The position numbers and the translations under genes are program-made. The notes beneath the pieces were generated by a model. The model ran no database searches, was not told the DNA's origin, and worked only from the letters and a program-made list of their open reading frames with translations. Shown here in pieces: positions 1 to 8,593 of a DNA stretch of 64,000 bases; positions within the stretch are counted from its first letter, which is position 1, and each line of letters opens with the position of its first letter. The DNA is taken from positions 1 to 64,000 of the forward strand of contig NZ_JAFKCT010000013.1 in assembly GCF_017254915.1 (NCBI RefSeq), given 5' to 3'. This stretch comes from Algoriphagus oliviformis (GTDB taxonomy: Bacteria; Bacteroidota; Bacteroidia; Cytophagales; Cyclobacteriaceae).

Positions 1-701
1 TCCCACATTCCCACACTTCTTGAAAATCTAAATAGGGATTTTCAGGTGTGGAAATATGGAAAACTCACGCCCTTCCTGTATACTTGACCTCAAACCATTC
101 CTGTCCTAAAGATTGGGGAATGCTCAGTCCACGATGTAGATCTTGGCATTCAACGGCATTAAAAATCAAGAGACGGTTGCACTTTCTTCGCTCTGGATGG
201 GTACTTGTTTAAAACGTATTAGTTTTAAATTAAGTAAGTTGCCGTTATTTAGCAATTGTTTTTAGTCCGTCTGGTCGTTGTAAACTTTTTGTAGTTTGTA
301 TGTTGGCATCCGTATGTACTCCCCTTGAAGTTTGAGATGCAGAATTGGGTTGTTGAAACTGGGAAAAGGGTATTCGAACCGGATATGGCTTGAGCTGCTT
401 GGTTTTTTTTCGTAGTTGGATTGTCTGAAAACTTTTTTTGTATCGAGTATGGGAACCCAATTCTAGAGCTTGGATGCCCAAACCAATACATGAAGACATT
501 GCCGCTCCCCCAAAAAGGCCAGACTTTTGGATAGTCTGTAGAAATAGATTGGAGCCGGTTTGCGGTTGGTTGAAAAATACAGTCGCTGTGTATGTCTCAA
601 ACCGCCGGAGAAACTTGGGATGCGGGGTGGGAACTCCTCCTTGCCGGGGTTGGCAGTCGCTTCGTTTTTTCGTATTTTCAGAGCCTTTAAATGGGACAGC
701 G
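1..701. other. Left-edge region without a recognisable gene
   Basis: No reading frame here resembles a known protein. The AT-rich stretch at about 200-260 is a plausible promoter zone for the gene at 702. A frame open from base 1 to a stop at 85-87 could be the tail of a gene lying to the left, but 28 codons are too few to judge. Confidence 0.4.
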
Positions 702-1250
702 ATGGTCAAGCAGGCAACAAGAAGGAATTTTTTCGTTTCCTACCACCATAGATCCAATTTTCAATTTCTGATGGATCTTCGGGGCACGTTACAGGATAGC
801 CACATGAGGGATTACGGCTTTAGGGATCTAGACTTGTCCGAAAGCTCCAAGTACGGCATTTCCAGGCAGATCCAACACCGGATTTGGTCTTCGTCGGTTA
901 CCTTGGTCCTGGTGGGAGAGAAGACTGGGGGGAGTGATTGGGTGGATTGGGAGATTTGGTATTCTTTGCAAAAAGTCAAGGCCTCGGGGCCTGCACGAAG
1001 GGTGTCCAACCCCAAGGGGCTTGTCGCGCTTTTCCTGCCGGTGGGCCAGCACCACGTACCCAAAAGACTCCTGGAAAACCTGGATTCTGGCTATGCGGTA
1101 AGGCTGGATTGGAAGGATATCGCGGAACGATTTTATCCAAGCTTGGAGCAAGCCTATAAAAATCGGACGTCGTTCCATTTGATCAGAAATATCCAAAAGC
1201 CGAAAATCAATCCGCAAGGACTTTTGGGGAGGATCATTGAATGGTTTTAG
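702..1250 (+). CDS. TIR-like (ThsB/DUF1863-type) domain protein
   Basis: A 182-aa protein with the layout of the TIR-like family that includes Thoeris ThsB. Residues 10-17 (FFVSYHHR) form the first beta strand. A hydrophobic strand at 66-71 is followed by a GEKT...SDWVDWEI segment at 72-85, and Glu84 in the WEI motif is where this family usually keeps its catalytic or structural acid. The open frame extends upstream to 438, but those residues are unlike any domain, so the ATG at 702 just before the TIR core is preferred. No sirtuin/SLOG ThsA-like partner or other effector is adjacent; the next gene is a Crp-type regulator. In the family, such domains either make a cyclic ADP-ribose-type signal or degrade NAD. 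Which applies here is unknown. The family call is fairly good; a defence role is inference. Confidence 0.7.
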   Translation: MVKQATRRNFFVSYHHRSNFQFLMDLRGTLQDSHMRDYGFRDLDLSESSKYGISRQIQHRIWSSSVTLVLVGEKTGGSDWVDWEIWYSLQKVKASGPARRVSNPKGLVALFLPVGQHHVPKRLLENLDSGYAVRLDWKDIAERFYPSLEQAYKNRTSFHLIRNIQKPKINPQGLLGRIIEWF

Positions 1251-1457
1251 GGAAAGGTACTTTTTTGGAAATTAGGGGCAACCTTTCCAAGCCTTGGGGC
1301 GATTATACTAAGGTTGTTTGGCGTGTTCGGAACCAAAGCTGAAGAATTTTGAACGACACGTTTTTATCGCAGGTGGAGTATGGGGTTCACCCAGTGCCTT
1401 TTGACCCTGTCGGAGAGCAGCGAGGTGACAGGTTTCAAATCAGAGACAGATTTCAAT

Positions 1458-1994
1458 ATGGATGCGATTAAAATTCTCTTTGACCATATCGAAAATGGGG
1501 GTTTCTGGGACAAAAGTCTTACGCTTAAAAGAAGCGACTATCTAAAGACTGCCGGTACTGTTGAGACAAACCTTTTCTATATTGTCTCCGGCAGTATGAA
1601 GATATCGATATTGGATGATTGCGAGGAGCATGTCGTTCGGTTTGGATACAGGGGTAATTTCATAGCTTCATTGGACAGCTTTATCTCGGAAAAACCATCC
1701 GATTTTTATATCCAGGCTATCAAATCCACCACGCTGAAAGTCATATCAAAACGCAATTTTCTTAGCCTGCTTGGGCAATCGGTAGAATTGACCAGGCTTT
1801 GGAACGATTTGCTGCAACAGCTTATCTTGCATCAGATCGAACGTGAAAAGGATATATTGATCAGCTCGCCAAAGGAGCGATACGCTAGGGTCTTGCAGAG
1901 AAGTCCCCAACTGTTCCAGGAGATACCCAACAAACATATCGCGTCCTACCTGAGAATGTCCCCGGAGACGCTTTCCAGGCTCAAGAAAACTTGA
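1458..1994 (+). CDS. Crp/Fnr-family transcriptional regulator
   Basis: A 178-aa protein with a cyclic-nucleotide-binding-like beta-barrel (about residues 20-105, with the motif LFYIVSGSMKISI near 40-52). A long dimerisation helix with HQIEREKD follows, then a short C-terminal helix-turn-helix (IPNKHIASYLRMSPETLSRL). Size and layout fit the many Bacteroidota Crp/Fnr paralogues that do not conserve the cAMP pocket. The open frame begins at 1380, but the ATG at 1458 gives the usual family N terminus. A DinB-like gene starts 57 bp downstream on the same strand, so the two are probably co-transcribed. The ligand and targets cannot be read from sequence. Confidence 0.88.
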   Translation: MDAIKILFDHIENGGFWDKSLTLKRSDYLKTAGTVETNLFYIVSGSMKISILDDCEEHVVRFGYRGNFIASLDSFISEKPSDFYIQAIKSTTLKVISKRNFLSLLGQSVELTRLWNDLLQQLILHQIEREKDILISSPKERYARVLQRSPQLFQEIPNKHIASYLRMSPETLSRLKKT

Positions 1995-2051
1995 TCTGGA
2001 TCAATGTTTCAACCTGGCGGAGGGTGTTTCTTTGCATCAAAACTTGATATT

Positions 2052-2639
2052 ATGAAGACAGCGGACTTGATCGACGAATTAAAGGGATACACCAGCCAGC
2101 ATATCAACGATGCATTGTTTTTTCTATCCCTTCCCTTGGAACAGCTGCGCCATAAGGACCACGCGGAAAGTTGGAGTGTTTTGGAGTGCATAGAGCACCT
2201 GAACCGCTACGGAGATTTTTATATACCCGAGATCAGACGCCGATTGGAAAGGTCCCCGTACCCAAAGTCCGAAGATTTCCAAAGCGGCCTATTGGGAGGT
2301 TATTTCGCAAGCATGATGCTTCCCAAAGAAAGGCTGAACAAAATGAAGACTTTTCGGTCCATGAACCCCTTGAATTCCGACTTGGATGTTAGGGTTTTGG
2401 ACAGGTTCATCAGGCAGCAAAAAGAGATTTTGGAGCTGCTGGAAAAGTCAAAATACACCGACTTGGTGAAGGTGAAAACCTCCATTTCCATTTCCAAATG
2501 GATTAGGCTTAGGCTGGGAGATACCTTCAAAGTTGTCGTGTATCACAACCTCAGACATATCAGGCAGGCAAAGAATAACCTAACCGAGACGCCAATTCAT
2601 AGTCCGCAATTCCGTGGGTTGGAATCCACGGTCGGGTAG
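2052..2639 (+). CDS. DinB-like (DinB_2) four-helix protein
   Basis: A 195-aa protein with the DinB_2 signature. ESWSVLECIEHLNRY lies near residues 39-53 and a C-terminal NLRHIRQA near 167-174; the histidines in these motifs normally ligate a divalent metal at one end of the four-helix bundle. DinB/YfiT-like proteins act as metal-dependent, often thiol-linked transferases or are of unknown function. The ATG at 2052 is preferred to the upstream one at 2004, because the family begins right at the first helix (MKTADLIDEL). It follows the Crp-type regulator gene and is likely in its operon. Substrate unknown. Confidence 0.82.
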   Translation: MKTADLIDELKGYTSQHINDALFFLSLPLEQLRHKDHAESWSVLECIEHLNRYGDFYIPEIRRRLERSPYPKSEDFQSGLLGGYFASMMLPKERLNKMKTFRSMNPLNSDLDVRVLDRFIRQQKEILELLEKSKYTDLVKVKTSISISKWIRLRLGDTFKVVVYHNLRHIRQAKNNLTETPIHSPQFRGLESTVG

Positions 2640-2846
2640 CGTATGGTTTCCGGGAATACCTTACTTACCCGAATGGTCAAGCAGCCATGTGCTGTATATA
2701 GGAAGGCTATTCTTGGATTGCTTACTTTGTGGTATCGGCAATGCAGGCTTCGATGAAAATTTGCTTTTCCCTTAGCTGTACAAAGACCAAGCTTGGTTGC
2801 GTAAATGGAACACCAATCCGTTAGTCATCCGGATTTCCGAAAACGA

Positions 2847-3251
2847 TCAGCTGGAAATCCTTCCGACCAACCTGACAAAGTTGTGGACGCTGGGTTTATA
2901 GGCCTTTTTGTATTCCTCCAGCGCGGCCATGATGTCTTCGAAGACATCCTTGGACTCCTCCATGAATCCCCTTACCAGCAGTGGGTCAGCATTCAGGTCG
3001 ATAAACTGCATGGGTGACTTTTCCTTGCCACCCGTTTCTTCGACAAGGTCGAAAACAACTATCCACCTCCCGAATGCACTGATCAAATGGCTTTGGTCTT
3101 GTCCCGCCAATCGTTCAAAATAAACCTCCTTTCTTTTGGAAGCTATTTCCGACAGGTTGAAGACTATGCTTTCGTTTTTTTCCGCAATCGCGAACATCTG
3201 GTCCATCGTGATAAAATCGACCTTTAACTGAACCTCCTGGAGGGTTTTCAT
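2847..3251 (-). CDS. Hypothetical protein, 134 aa
   Basis: A small acidic, soluble, mostly alpha/beta-looking protein with no signal peptide or membrane segment. It starts with an ATG and has good codon use. It is not a family I recognise. It stands alone on the minus strand between the DinB-like gene (convergent) and the phosphatase gene, with about 270 bp of AT-rich non-coding sequence upstream that could hold its promoter. Confidence 0.6.
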   Translation of the reverse strand: MKTLQEVQLKVDFITMDQMFAIAEKNESIVFNLSEIASKRKEVYFERLAGQDQSHLISAFGRWIVVFDLVEETGGKEKSPMQFIDLNADPLLVRGFMEESKDVFEDIMAALEEYKKAYKPSVHNFVRLVGRISS

Positions 3252-3522
3252 GGATAGGTTAAATGGGTAGGCTGTTGTTTCGCTTTGGCTGGCCTAAATA
3301 GGTTTGTCTTTAGGTTTTTGAGGTATCAAACCAGCAAAAGGAATGGCGGTTATTGGATTAATGCCAATACATCACTACAATGTACAGTTAAATTCACAGA
3401 TTATATAGTTTTTATAACATTGTTTAGGTTAAGATGTTCATTATCATGACTTGCCTCTACGAATTTTTCGCTTTGTCCTTCTTTGGGTTTGCCGTATCCG
3501 CCTGCCAGGCATTGGGTATAGT

Positions 3523-4518
3523 TTAAGCTGCTGCAAGCTTCTTTTTCAGAGCGGAGATTTTCCCGGAATCCATGCCACAAAACAACAGGTAGTTTTCTAT
3601 TCCCCCTTTTGCCGCCAGGATACGCAGTGCCACCTCCAGGTTTTCTGTTTTGGTGTCCATTCCGGATGCGAGAAAGTCCGCGTGGATCATATCCCTGTCT
3701 GCCCCGGATAGCAGGTGGATAAGGGCGGCAAGAAAACCGGTTCTGTCCTTTCCGGAGTGGCAATGCACCACACACGCCCCTTCCGCGTCCAAAATCCCCT
3801 CCAGGGCAGTTCTGACGGCTACGGCGGCACACAGCGCAAAGAACCGATAGACCTCTTTGGAATCGGCTTCGCGTTTGTCGATTTTCATGATCCCTGCCGA
3901 GAAAGCCAAATGGTCGATTGGGGCTTCGATTCGCTTGACAAGCCGGAGACTGTCGGCCGAATAGCATTTTTCAACTGCCTCACGCGTGGACCTCAGATCA
4001 ACCACGGTTTTGATTTTGGTATCCAACAACATTTTGTTAAAGAACGACTCTTTTTGAACCAGGGTGAGGGTGGCGCTTCGATACAGTATTCCGGGCTTGA
4101 TCAACGGATTGAAAAGACTGAAATCCCTAAAATTCCAAAGTCTGTCCCTCTTGAATATGGCCTCACATTCTTGTTTGGTCTCTGCCAAAAGCGGATCCGA
4201 AAGAAAATCCGCGGCGGAAGAAAAAAAGAACTCAAGTAATCTTCTTTTTTCGCCGTTGGCCTTGTGAAGATCTATGGGGCCATCCAGGGGCAGCGGCCCA
4301 CGGCCATAGGCTGGGGGATGCGATGGAGCATGGGAATCCAAGTGCCTGCCGGTAGCGAGGCATCGCATCGCATTGGCAAACCGAATGGCCTCGTTGTACT
4401 TCTGCCGGTATAATTCCGGGTCACCTTTCCGGTGGTGTTCGGAACAGGCATGGAAACAGGCCATAAAACGATCCGTGATTTCCGATGGTGACCAGCTCTC
4501 GGGATATTGGTTTTTCAT
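3523..4518 (-). CDS. Tyrosine/serine phosphatase (Y_phosphatase3-like)
   Basis: A 331-aa protein with the CX5R phosphatase P-loop HCHSGKDRTGF; the nucleophile Cys253 and Arg259 are both intact. It also carries the upstream motifs GILYRSATL (near 143-151) and VVDLRSTRE (near 172-180) typical of the bacterial Y_phosphatase3 family (LipA/IphP type), which hydrolyses phosphotyrosine, phosphoserine or phosphoinositides. There is no clear signal peptide, so it is probably cytoplasmic. The open frame runs to 4617, but the ATG at 4518 (MKNQYPES) gives a normal N terminus and leaves a 135-bp divergent promoter region before the 4654 gene. The N-terminal 90 residues are not part of the catalytic core. 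Confidence 0.8.
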   Translation of the reverse strand: MKNQYPESWSPSEITDRFMACFHACSEHHRKGDPELYRQKYNEAIRFANAMRCLATGRHLDSHAPSHPPAYGRGPLPLDGPIDLHKANGEKRRLLEFFFSSAADFLSDPLLAETKQECEAIFKRDRLWNFRDFSLFNPLIKPGILYRSATLTLVQKESFFNKMLLDTKIKTVVDLRSTREAVEKCYSADSLRLVKRIEAPIDHLAFSAGIMKIDKREADSKEVYRFFALCAAVAVRTALEGILDAEGACVVHCHSGKDRTGFLAALIHLLSGADRDMIHADFLASGMDTKTENLEVALRILAAKGGIENYLLFCGMDSGKISALKKKLAAA

Positions 4519-4653
4519 GCGCAGCCTATAGCCAAACAATGGGGTTTGGATAATTTTGGTATCATTAAAAGTATCGAATAAATGCAAAAAAAAGTAAATT
4601 GAATTGAGTCCCCACACGGGTGATCAATTCCTCTGTCCCCCAAAACAAACCGA

Positions 4654-5958
4654 ATGGCTGCCAGCAAATCTGTCATTGAATGGGTTGGCACGGGCCTACG
4701 GCTCGCTGCCGAGACAAACCGCCGGACTAGGCCGCAAGAGCTGCCGGGTAAGGGGCCCGAAAGGGGAGAACCCTGTTTTCGGGCGTTGGTGGCCCAAGCC
4801 TTTCTGCTCAGCCATCTCCCGGCCATGCACGGGGAGTTTGCCAGGATTTCCCCCCTGGAGTCGATGGCTACACCTATCTCGACAATCGGGACGCTGACCA
4901 AGGTGTCCTTTCGCAATATCCGTCGGTTTTTGCACCCGGACTCCGACCGGGTGAGTCTTCGGGAGCTTCGTGGCAGATATTTGACCGCGTCTGTTTACAT
5001 GGATGTAGCTACCTCCTTTCTGGTGGACAGGCTGGAAATACCCAGAGCAAACCGCGTGTTTTGGGGTTTGGGGGGCGGAATGTTCCTGATTCCCCGCCAC
5101 TTTCGGCAAAAATTGCACGATGGCCTTCTTGAATTCAACAAAATACACGGAATACCGGAAATCGGATTTGAACTGCATATCGACCATGGTGATGTGGAAG
5201 GCCAGGCAAGGGAAACCTCCGAATCCCAAACCGGCCTTGAACAGCGAAAGCATTCCAAGGATAAACTGGCTGGATGGAAAGGCTTCAGTGGGAACTCCGG
5301 CGAGGCTGAGTCCGATTACGTCGTACGGTTTGCTCGGGGACTGGCGAATTCCGACTTCTGGAGTTTTCAGTACGGGGGGCGAAATCTCGCCAACCGGAAA
5401 AGCGGACTCGAATCAGCCCTCGAAAGCCTGCCTTTTTGGGTCTATCCCGCCTCCCGATACCCAGACGGGGAGAGCGTTCCGCGGGGCAGCTATCTTGCGG
5501 ACTTGGGTGGGGACTGCCCTTTGATGGATACTTCCCTCGTCGATCTCGCTTCGGGGCAGGGGAATGCCATGGTCACCTATTTCCGCTTGGATGTATCCGG
5601 GATGAGCGGTGTTCTGCGACGGGCGGCAATGGAAGGCGTAGGCGAAGTGTATGGATTATGCCGAAGAATGGAGCTCTTTTTTAGGGAGACCATTCCGGAG
5701 ATCTGCCGGGATTTCAACGCCAACCCGCAGCAGGGGCTGTCGGTAGCACTGTTGCACGCCACCTGTGACGATGCCATACTGGTGGCCAGGGGTGAAAATC
5801 CCAACCCCCTGGCAGAAAGGCTGGTCGGAGCTTGTAGGGAAAGGACGGGACAAAAGCTAGTCTACGGAGGGATACAACTACGGCCGGGACATACTTCCAG
5901 TGACCTGAGCCATGGGGCGATGCTCCGGCTGGCAGCTAACAAACAGCTCCAAAAATGA
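4654..5958 (+). CDS. Unknown protein, first gene of a glycosyltransferase operon
   Basis: A 434-aa protein I cannot assign to a family. It has no signal peptide and no membrane helix. A His/acid cluster (FELHIDHGD, about residues 172-180) in a helical context could bind metal, but the pattern is too loose to name a fold. The start codon is uncertain; ATGs at residues 58 and 71 are also possible. Its stop overlaps the start of the GT8 gene (ATGA at 5955-5958), so the two are translationally coupled. A second glycosyltransferase follows, so it probably acts in the same glycan pathway, perhaps as a modifying enzyme or acceptor protein. That role is inference only. Confidence 0.65.
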   Translation: MAASKSVIEWVGTGLRLAAETNRRTRPQELPGKGPERGEPCFRALVAQAFLLSHLPAMHGEFARISPLESMATPISTIGTLTKVSFRNIRRFLHPDSDRVSLRELRGRYLTASVYMDVATSFLVDRLEIPRANRVFWGLGGGMFLIPRHFRQKLHDGLLEFNKIHGIPEIGFELHIDHGDVEGQARETSESQTGLEQRKHSKDKLAGWKGFSGNSGEAESDYVVRFARGLANSDFWSFQYGGRNLANRKSGLESALESLPFWVYPASRYPDGESVPRGSYLADLGGDCPLMDTSLVDLASGQGNAMVTYFRLDVSGMSGVLRRAAMEGVGEVYGLCRRMELFFRETIPEICRDFNANPQQGLSVALLHATCDDAILVARGENPNPLAERLVGACRERTGQKLVYGGIQLRPGHTSSDLSHGAMLRLAANKQLQK

Positions 5959-6755
5959 CCGACCCGAGCCGACGCATGTACTGCACCGTCACCAATGACG
6001 CCTTTGTTCCAGGTACCTTGGTGATGCTCCATTCCCTGGCCAAACATGTCGCCGCATTCGGGAAGAGCCGTTTGAAGGTTTTTTTCAACCGTACCTTCAG
6101 CAGCCTGAGTGCCGATTACCGCAGGGATATCCTGGAAATCTGTCCCCATGCGGAATTGGAAGAGGTATTTCAGCCCCGGTATGAACTGGGACGGCTGGAA
6201 GACGAGTTTCACCGTCCGGCATTTTTGACCCTGGAGGCATTTCGACAGACGGAAGCAGACCAGGTGGTATTTTTCGATTCGGATATGATGTGCCTCAGGG
6301 ATTTTTCGGAAGTGCTGACTATAGGCTTCGATTTCGCGGCAACCCGGTGCAGGAGCAACGGAGGAGTTTGGCTCAACACCGGGTTTTTCGTTCTCAACAG
6401 ACGGCTCATCGGGATGGAAGTTTACGGCGAATTGCTCGAAAGGCTGCCCCTGGACCACGGGCATATGGTGGATCAGCCATTGATCAACCAATACATCTCC
6501 GAGATGAACATGGAGGTCCTTGAATTGGAGCGATTTTACAACTACCTGTATGTCGGTGGACATCCTGAGATTCCCGATGACAGCAGATATCTGGAGGACC
6601 TGCCCGAAATACGCATACTCCACTGGGCGGGGAGGGTCGGTAGAAGGATCAAGCCGTGGGATGGATCCGCACCCGATTTTCCCTCGCTTCGCAGTTGGAG
6701 AAGGGAGGAAGCCGAAATGCTGGGACGGTTCGGTCGCATGCGGCTGGAGTCCTGA
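5955..6755 (+). CDS. Glycosyltransferase family 8-like protein
   Basis: A 266-aa GT-A-fold enzyme. The DXD metal/nucleotide-sugar motif is DSD at residues 108-110 (VVFFDSDMM), followed by the GT8 hallmarks LNTGFFVLN (near 140) and the C-terminal HWAGRVGRRIKPW that closes over the UDP-sugar phosphates. GT8 enzymes are retaining transferases using UDP-glucose or UDP-galactose. The start overlaps the stop of the unknown 434-aa gene, and the next glycosyltransferase begins 27 bp downstream, so the three form one operon. There is no membrane segment, so it is probably cytosolic. The acceptor is unknown. Confidence 0.85.
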   Translation: MTDPSRRMYCTVTNDAFVPGTLVMLHSLAKHVAAFGKSRLKVFFNRTFSSLSADYRRDILEICPHAELEEVFQPRYELGRLEDEFHRPAFLTLEAFRQTEADQVVFFDSDMMCLRDFSEVLTIGFDFAATRCRSNGGVWLNTGFFVLNRRLIGMEVYGELLERLPLDHGHMVDQPLINQYISEMNMEVLELERFYNYLYVGGHPEIPDDSRYLEDLPEIRILHWAGRVGRRIKPWDGSAPDFPSLRSWRREEAEMLGRFGRMRLES

Positions 6756-6782
6756 AACAATCGACAAACAGACTTTGTGCAA

Positions 6783-7556
6783 ATGCTGACAACGAAGATT
6801 TTCACTTTTTGGCTCGGGCCGATGCCCGCATACATCAGGATGTGCCTTCAGACCTTCTCGAAGTCCGGGTACGATTGGGTGCTGTTGGACCACTCCAATA
6901 TGAACGAATTCATACCGCGGGATGAACTGCCGGTGGAGAGGCTGATGGCCTTTCCACCGGCTGCGCAGGGAGACATCGTGGCAGTTTACATGATGAACCG
7001 GTATCGGGGCTATTTCATCGATGCTGATACGGTGTTTTTCGGCAGCATTCGCTACCTGGAGGAACTGTTGGACAGCCACGAACTGGTGATGGTCGGAGAT
7101 GAGAACGTGCCGTTCTGCCATGCGGCGTTTATCCTGGGTAGGGGCGACAGCCTGATTCTCCGGGAATGGAAAAAAAGGATCGACGAACTGTTGGCGGTTT
7201 TTGAAAATCCAGGGACTCTGGGCTTTGACGGGATGTATTCCGGTGGGGTAAAACCCACCAGTTTTGGCAATCCACTATTGGCGCCGCTGATCCGCAAGTG
7301 GACGGATCGTGTGAAAATACTGGACAAGGATGTTTTTCTTCCCGAAAACCTGGGTTTGGTGGATGTTTCGCCGGAAGGCAGAAAGCGAGCCTATGTAGAA
7401 TATTATTTCAGCGAAAACTCCCAAAAAAAGCCAAATACCCATTTTTTGGTTTTGCACAACTCCTGGACACCGGACTGGTATAAGCTATTCCGTACCGAGG
7501 ACATCCAAAAGGACGGGTGTTTTTTGAGCAGGCTTTTGGCTCAAGCTATCCGCTGA
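6783..7556 (+). CDS. GT32/capsular-synthesis-type glycosyltransferase
   Basis: A 257-aa protein with the DXD-type motif DAD at residues 80-82 (GYFIDADTVFFGSI) and an upstream AQGDIVAVYMMNRYRG segment, typical of the Gly_transf_sug (GT32) and Caps_synth families. A C-terminal HNSWTPDWY segment supplies a likely His for the nucleotide-sugar site. A GTG at 6777 would add two residues; the ATG at 6783 is preferred. It is the third gene of the operon with the unknown 434-aa protein and the GT8 enzyme. Its acceptor may be the product of the GT8 step, but no carrier-lipid or export gene is adjacent. Confidence 0.78.
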   Translation: MLTTKIFTFWLGPMPAYIRMCLQTFSKSGYDWVLLDHSNMNEFIPRDELPVERLMAFPPAAQGDIVAVYMMNRYRGYFIDADTVFFGSIRYLEELLDSHELVMVGDENVPFCHAAFILGRGDSLILREWKKRIDELLAVFENPGTLGFDGMYSGGVKPTSFGNPLLAPLIRKWTDRVKILDKDVFLPENLGLVDVSPEGRKRAYVEYYFSENSQKKPNTHFLVLHNSWTPDWYKLFRTEDIQKDGCFLSRLLAQAIR

Positions 7557-7669
7557 AAATGGCAGCCCTTCCGTTTGAGGCCTGCCGCTTGTCGTTGTTT
7601 TTTTAGGGATTGAGGCGCCGCTTGCGGTCCGTCTCAGTCACCTCTTTTTGCCGATGGCTCCTGCCGGCC

Positions 7670-8593
7670 TTAGCTTGGAGAAGGGATAAACTGCGCCACC
7701 ACAGGCACCACGGCCAAAGACAGCAGGATGGAAAAGAAGACCACCAGGGAAAAGCACTCTTCCTCCGTTTCCAAAAAGGAAGCGAACAGGGAGATGTTGG
7801 AGGCGACCGGAAGAAAGGGGAGAAGGGCCAATATCAGATAGTCCTCCATATCCAGGCTTTCCCATAGCAGGTATTCTCCGCCGATGACCAAAAAGGTGAA
7901 AAGGGCCGCCGAAAGCATCCTGAAACCCAACAGTTTTCCGAAGTAGGCGATCTTGGTGTTTTTGAAGTCCACCTGGTCCAGATGCACTCCCACGATCATC
8001 ATCCCCAGTGCGGAAACCACCCAGCCCACTACGTCCATGACGGGGGAGAAGCTGTCCGGTATTTCCAGCCCCCAGATCTTGATGGCTATAGCCACGATGA
8101 AAACATAGATAAAAGGCACTTTGAGGATTTCCTTCACAGCTTCCTTGGTGGACAGCTTGGTCTTGGCTACCTGGAAGAAACCGATGATGTCGCCATACAC
8201 GGCCGTGCCCAGGTACACGCAGATCAGTATGCTCGTAGCCTCCTTGCCAAACAGGGCCGAGACCACGGGCAGTCCAAAAAACAGGACGTTGAAGAACGTG
8301 AATGAGGATTTCAGAAGGTTGGTGTCTTCCCGCTTGGCAAGCGTTTTCTTCGCCAACAGCGCAGGGAGGTTCATGGCCAGGGAAACCATAAACGAAAGCA
8401 CGGGGATGAGGGCGATTTTGGATGAGTCTGCCTCCGAGACATTGTACACCACCAAAACGGGGATGAGTACAAAAACCAAGGGGGTAGAAACAAGGGCAGG
8501 GTTGATGCCAAGCCGCTTTCTGAGAAACCAGCCCACTCCGATAAAAGCCAATACCGGCAGGAGGTTTTGGAACAGCTCAATCAGTACCTCCAT
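7670..8593 (-). CDS. AEC-family transporter (auxin efflux carrier-like)
   Basis: A roughly 307-aa integral membrane protein with about ten hydrophobic helices in two similar five-helix halves. It carries helix-breaking motifs such as LVVYNVS (first half) and LPVASNISLFAS (second half), characteristic of the AEC/Mem_trans family. Members export or import organic acids and related anions. The open frame extends to 8644, but the ATG at 8593 gives a clean start directly before the first helix. Its first 17 bases overlap the 3' end of the upstream FAD/NAD(P)-binding gene, so the two are co-transcribed. Substrate unknown. Confidence 0.85.
   Translation of the reverse strand: MEVLIELFQNLLPVLAFIGVGWFLRKRLGINPALVSTPLVFVLIPVLVVYNVSEADSSKIALIPVLSFMVSLAMNLPALLAKKTLAKREDTNLLKSSFTFFNVLFFGLPVVSALFGKEATSILICVYLGTAVYGDIIGFFQVAKTKLSTKEAVKEILKVPFIYVFIVAIAIKIWGLEIPDSFSPVMDVVGWVVSALGMMIVGVHLDQVDFKNTKIAYFGKLLGFRMLSAALFTFLVIGGEYLLWESLDMEDYLILALLPFLPVASNISLFASFLETEEECFSLVVFFSILLSLAVVPVVAQFIPSPS

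Noticed and set aside
1..87. Open frame at the left edge, 28 codons
   Set aside because: It has no recognisable motif, so it cannot be told from chance.
245..709. 154-codon minus-strand frame
   Set aside because: It lacks a domain signature, overlaps the TIR-gene start region and looks like a chance frame.
3401..3967. 188-codon minus-strand frame overlapping the phosphatase gene
   Set aside because: The overlapping frame at 3523-4518 contains an intact CX5R site, so this is its shadow.
5862..7121. 419-codon minus-strand frame opposite the GT8 and GT32 genes
   Set aside because: The plus-strand frames carry clear glycosyltransferase motifs, so this is an antisense shadow.
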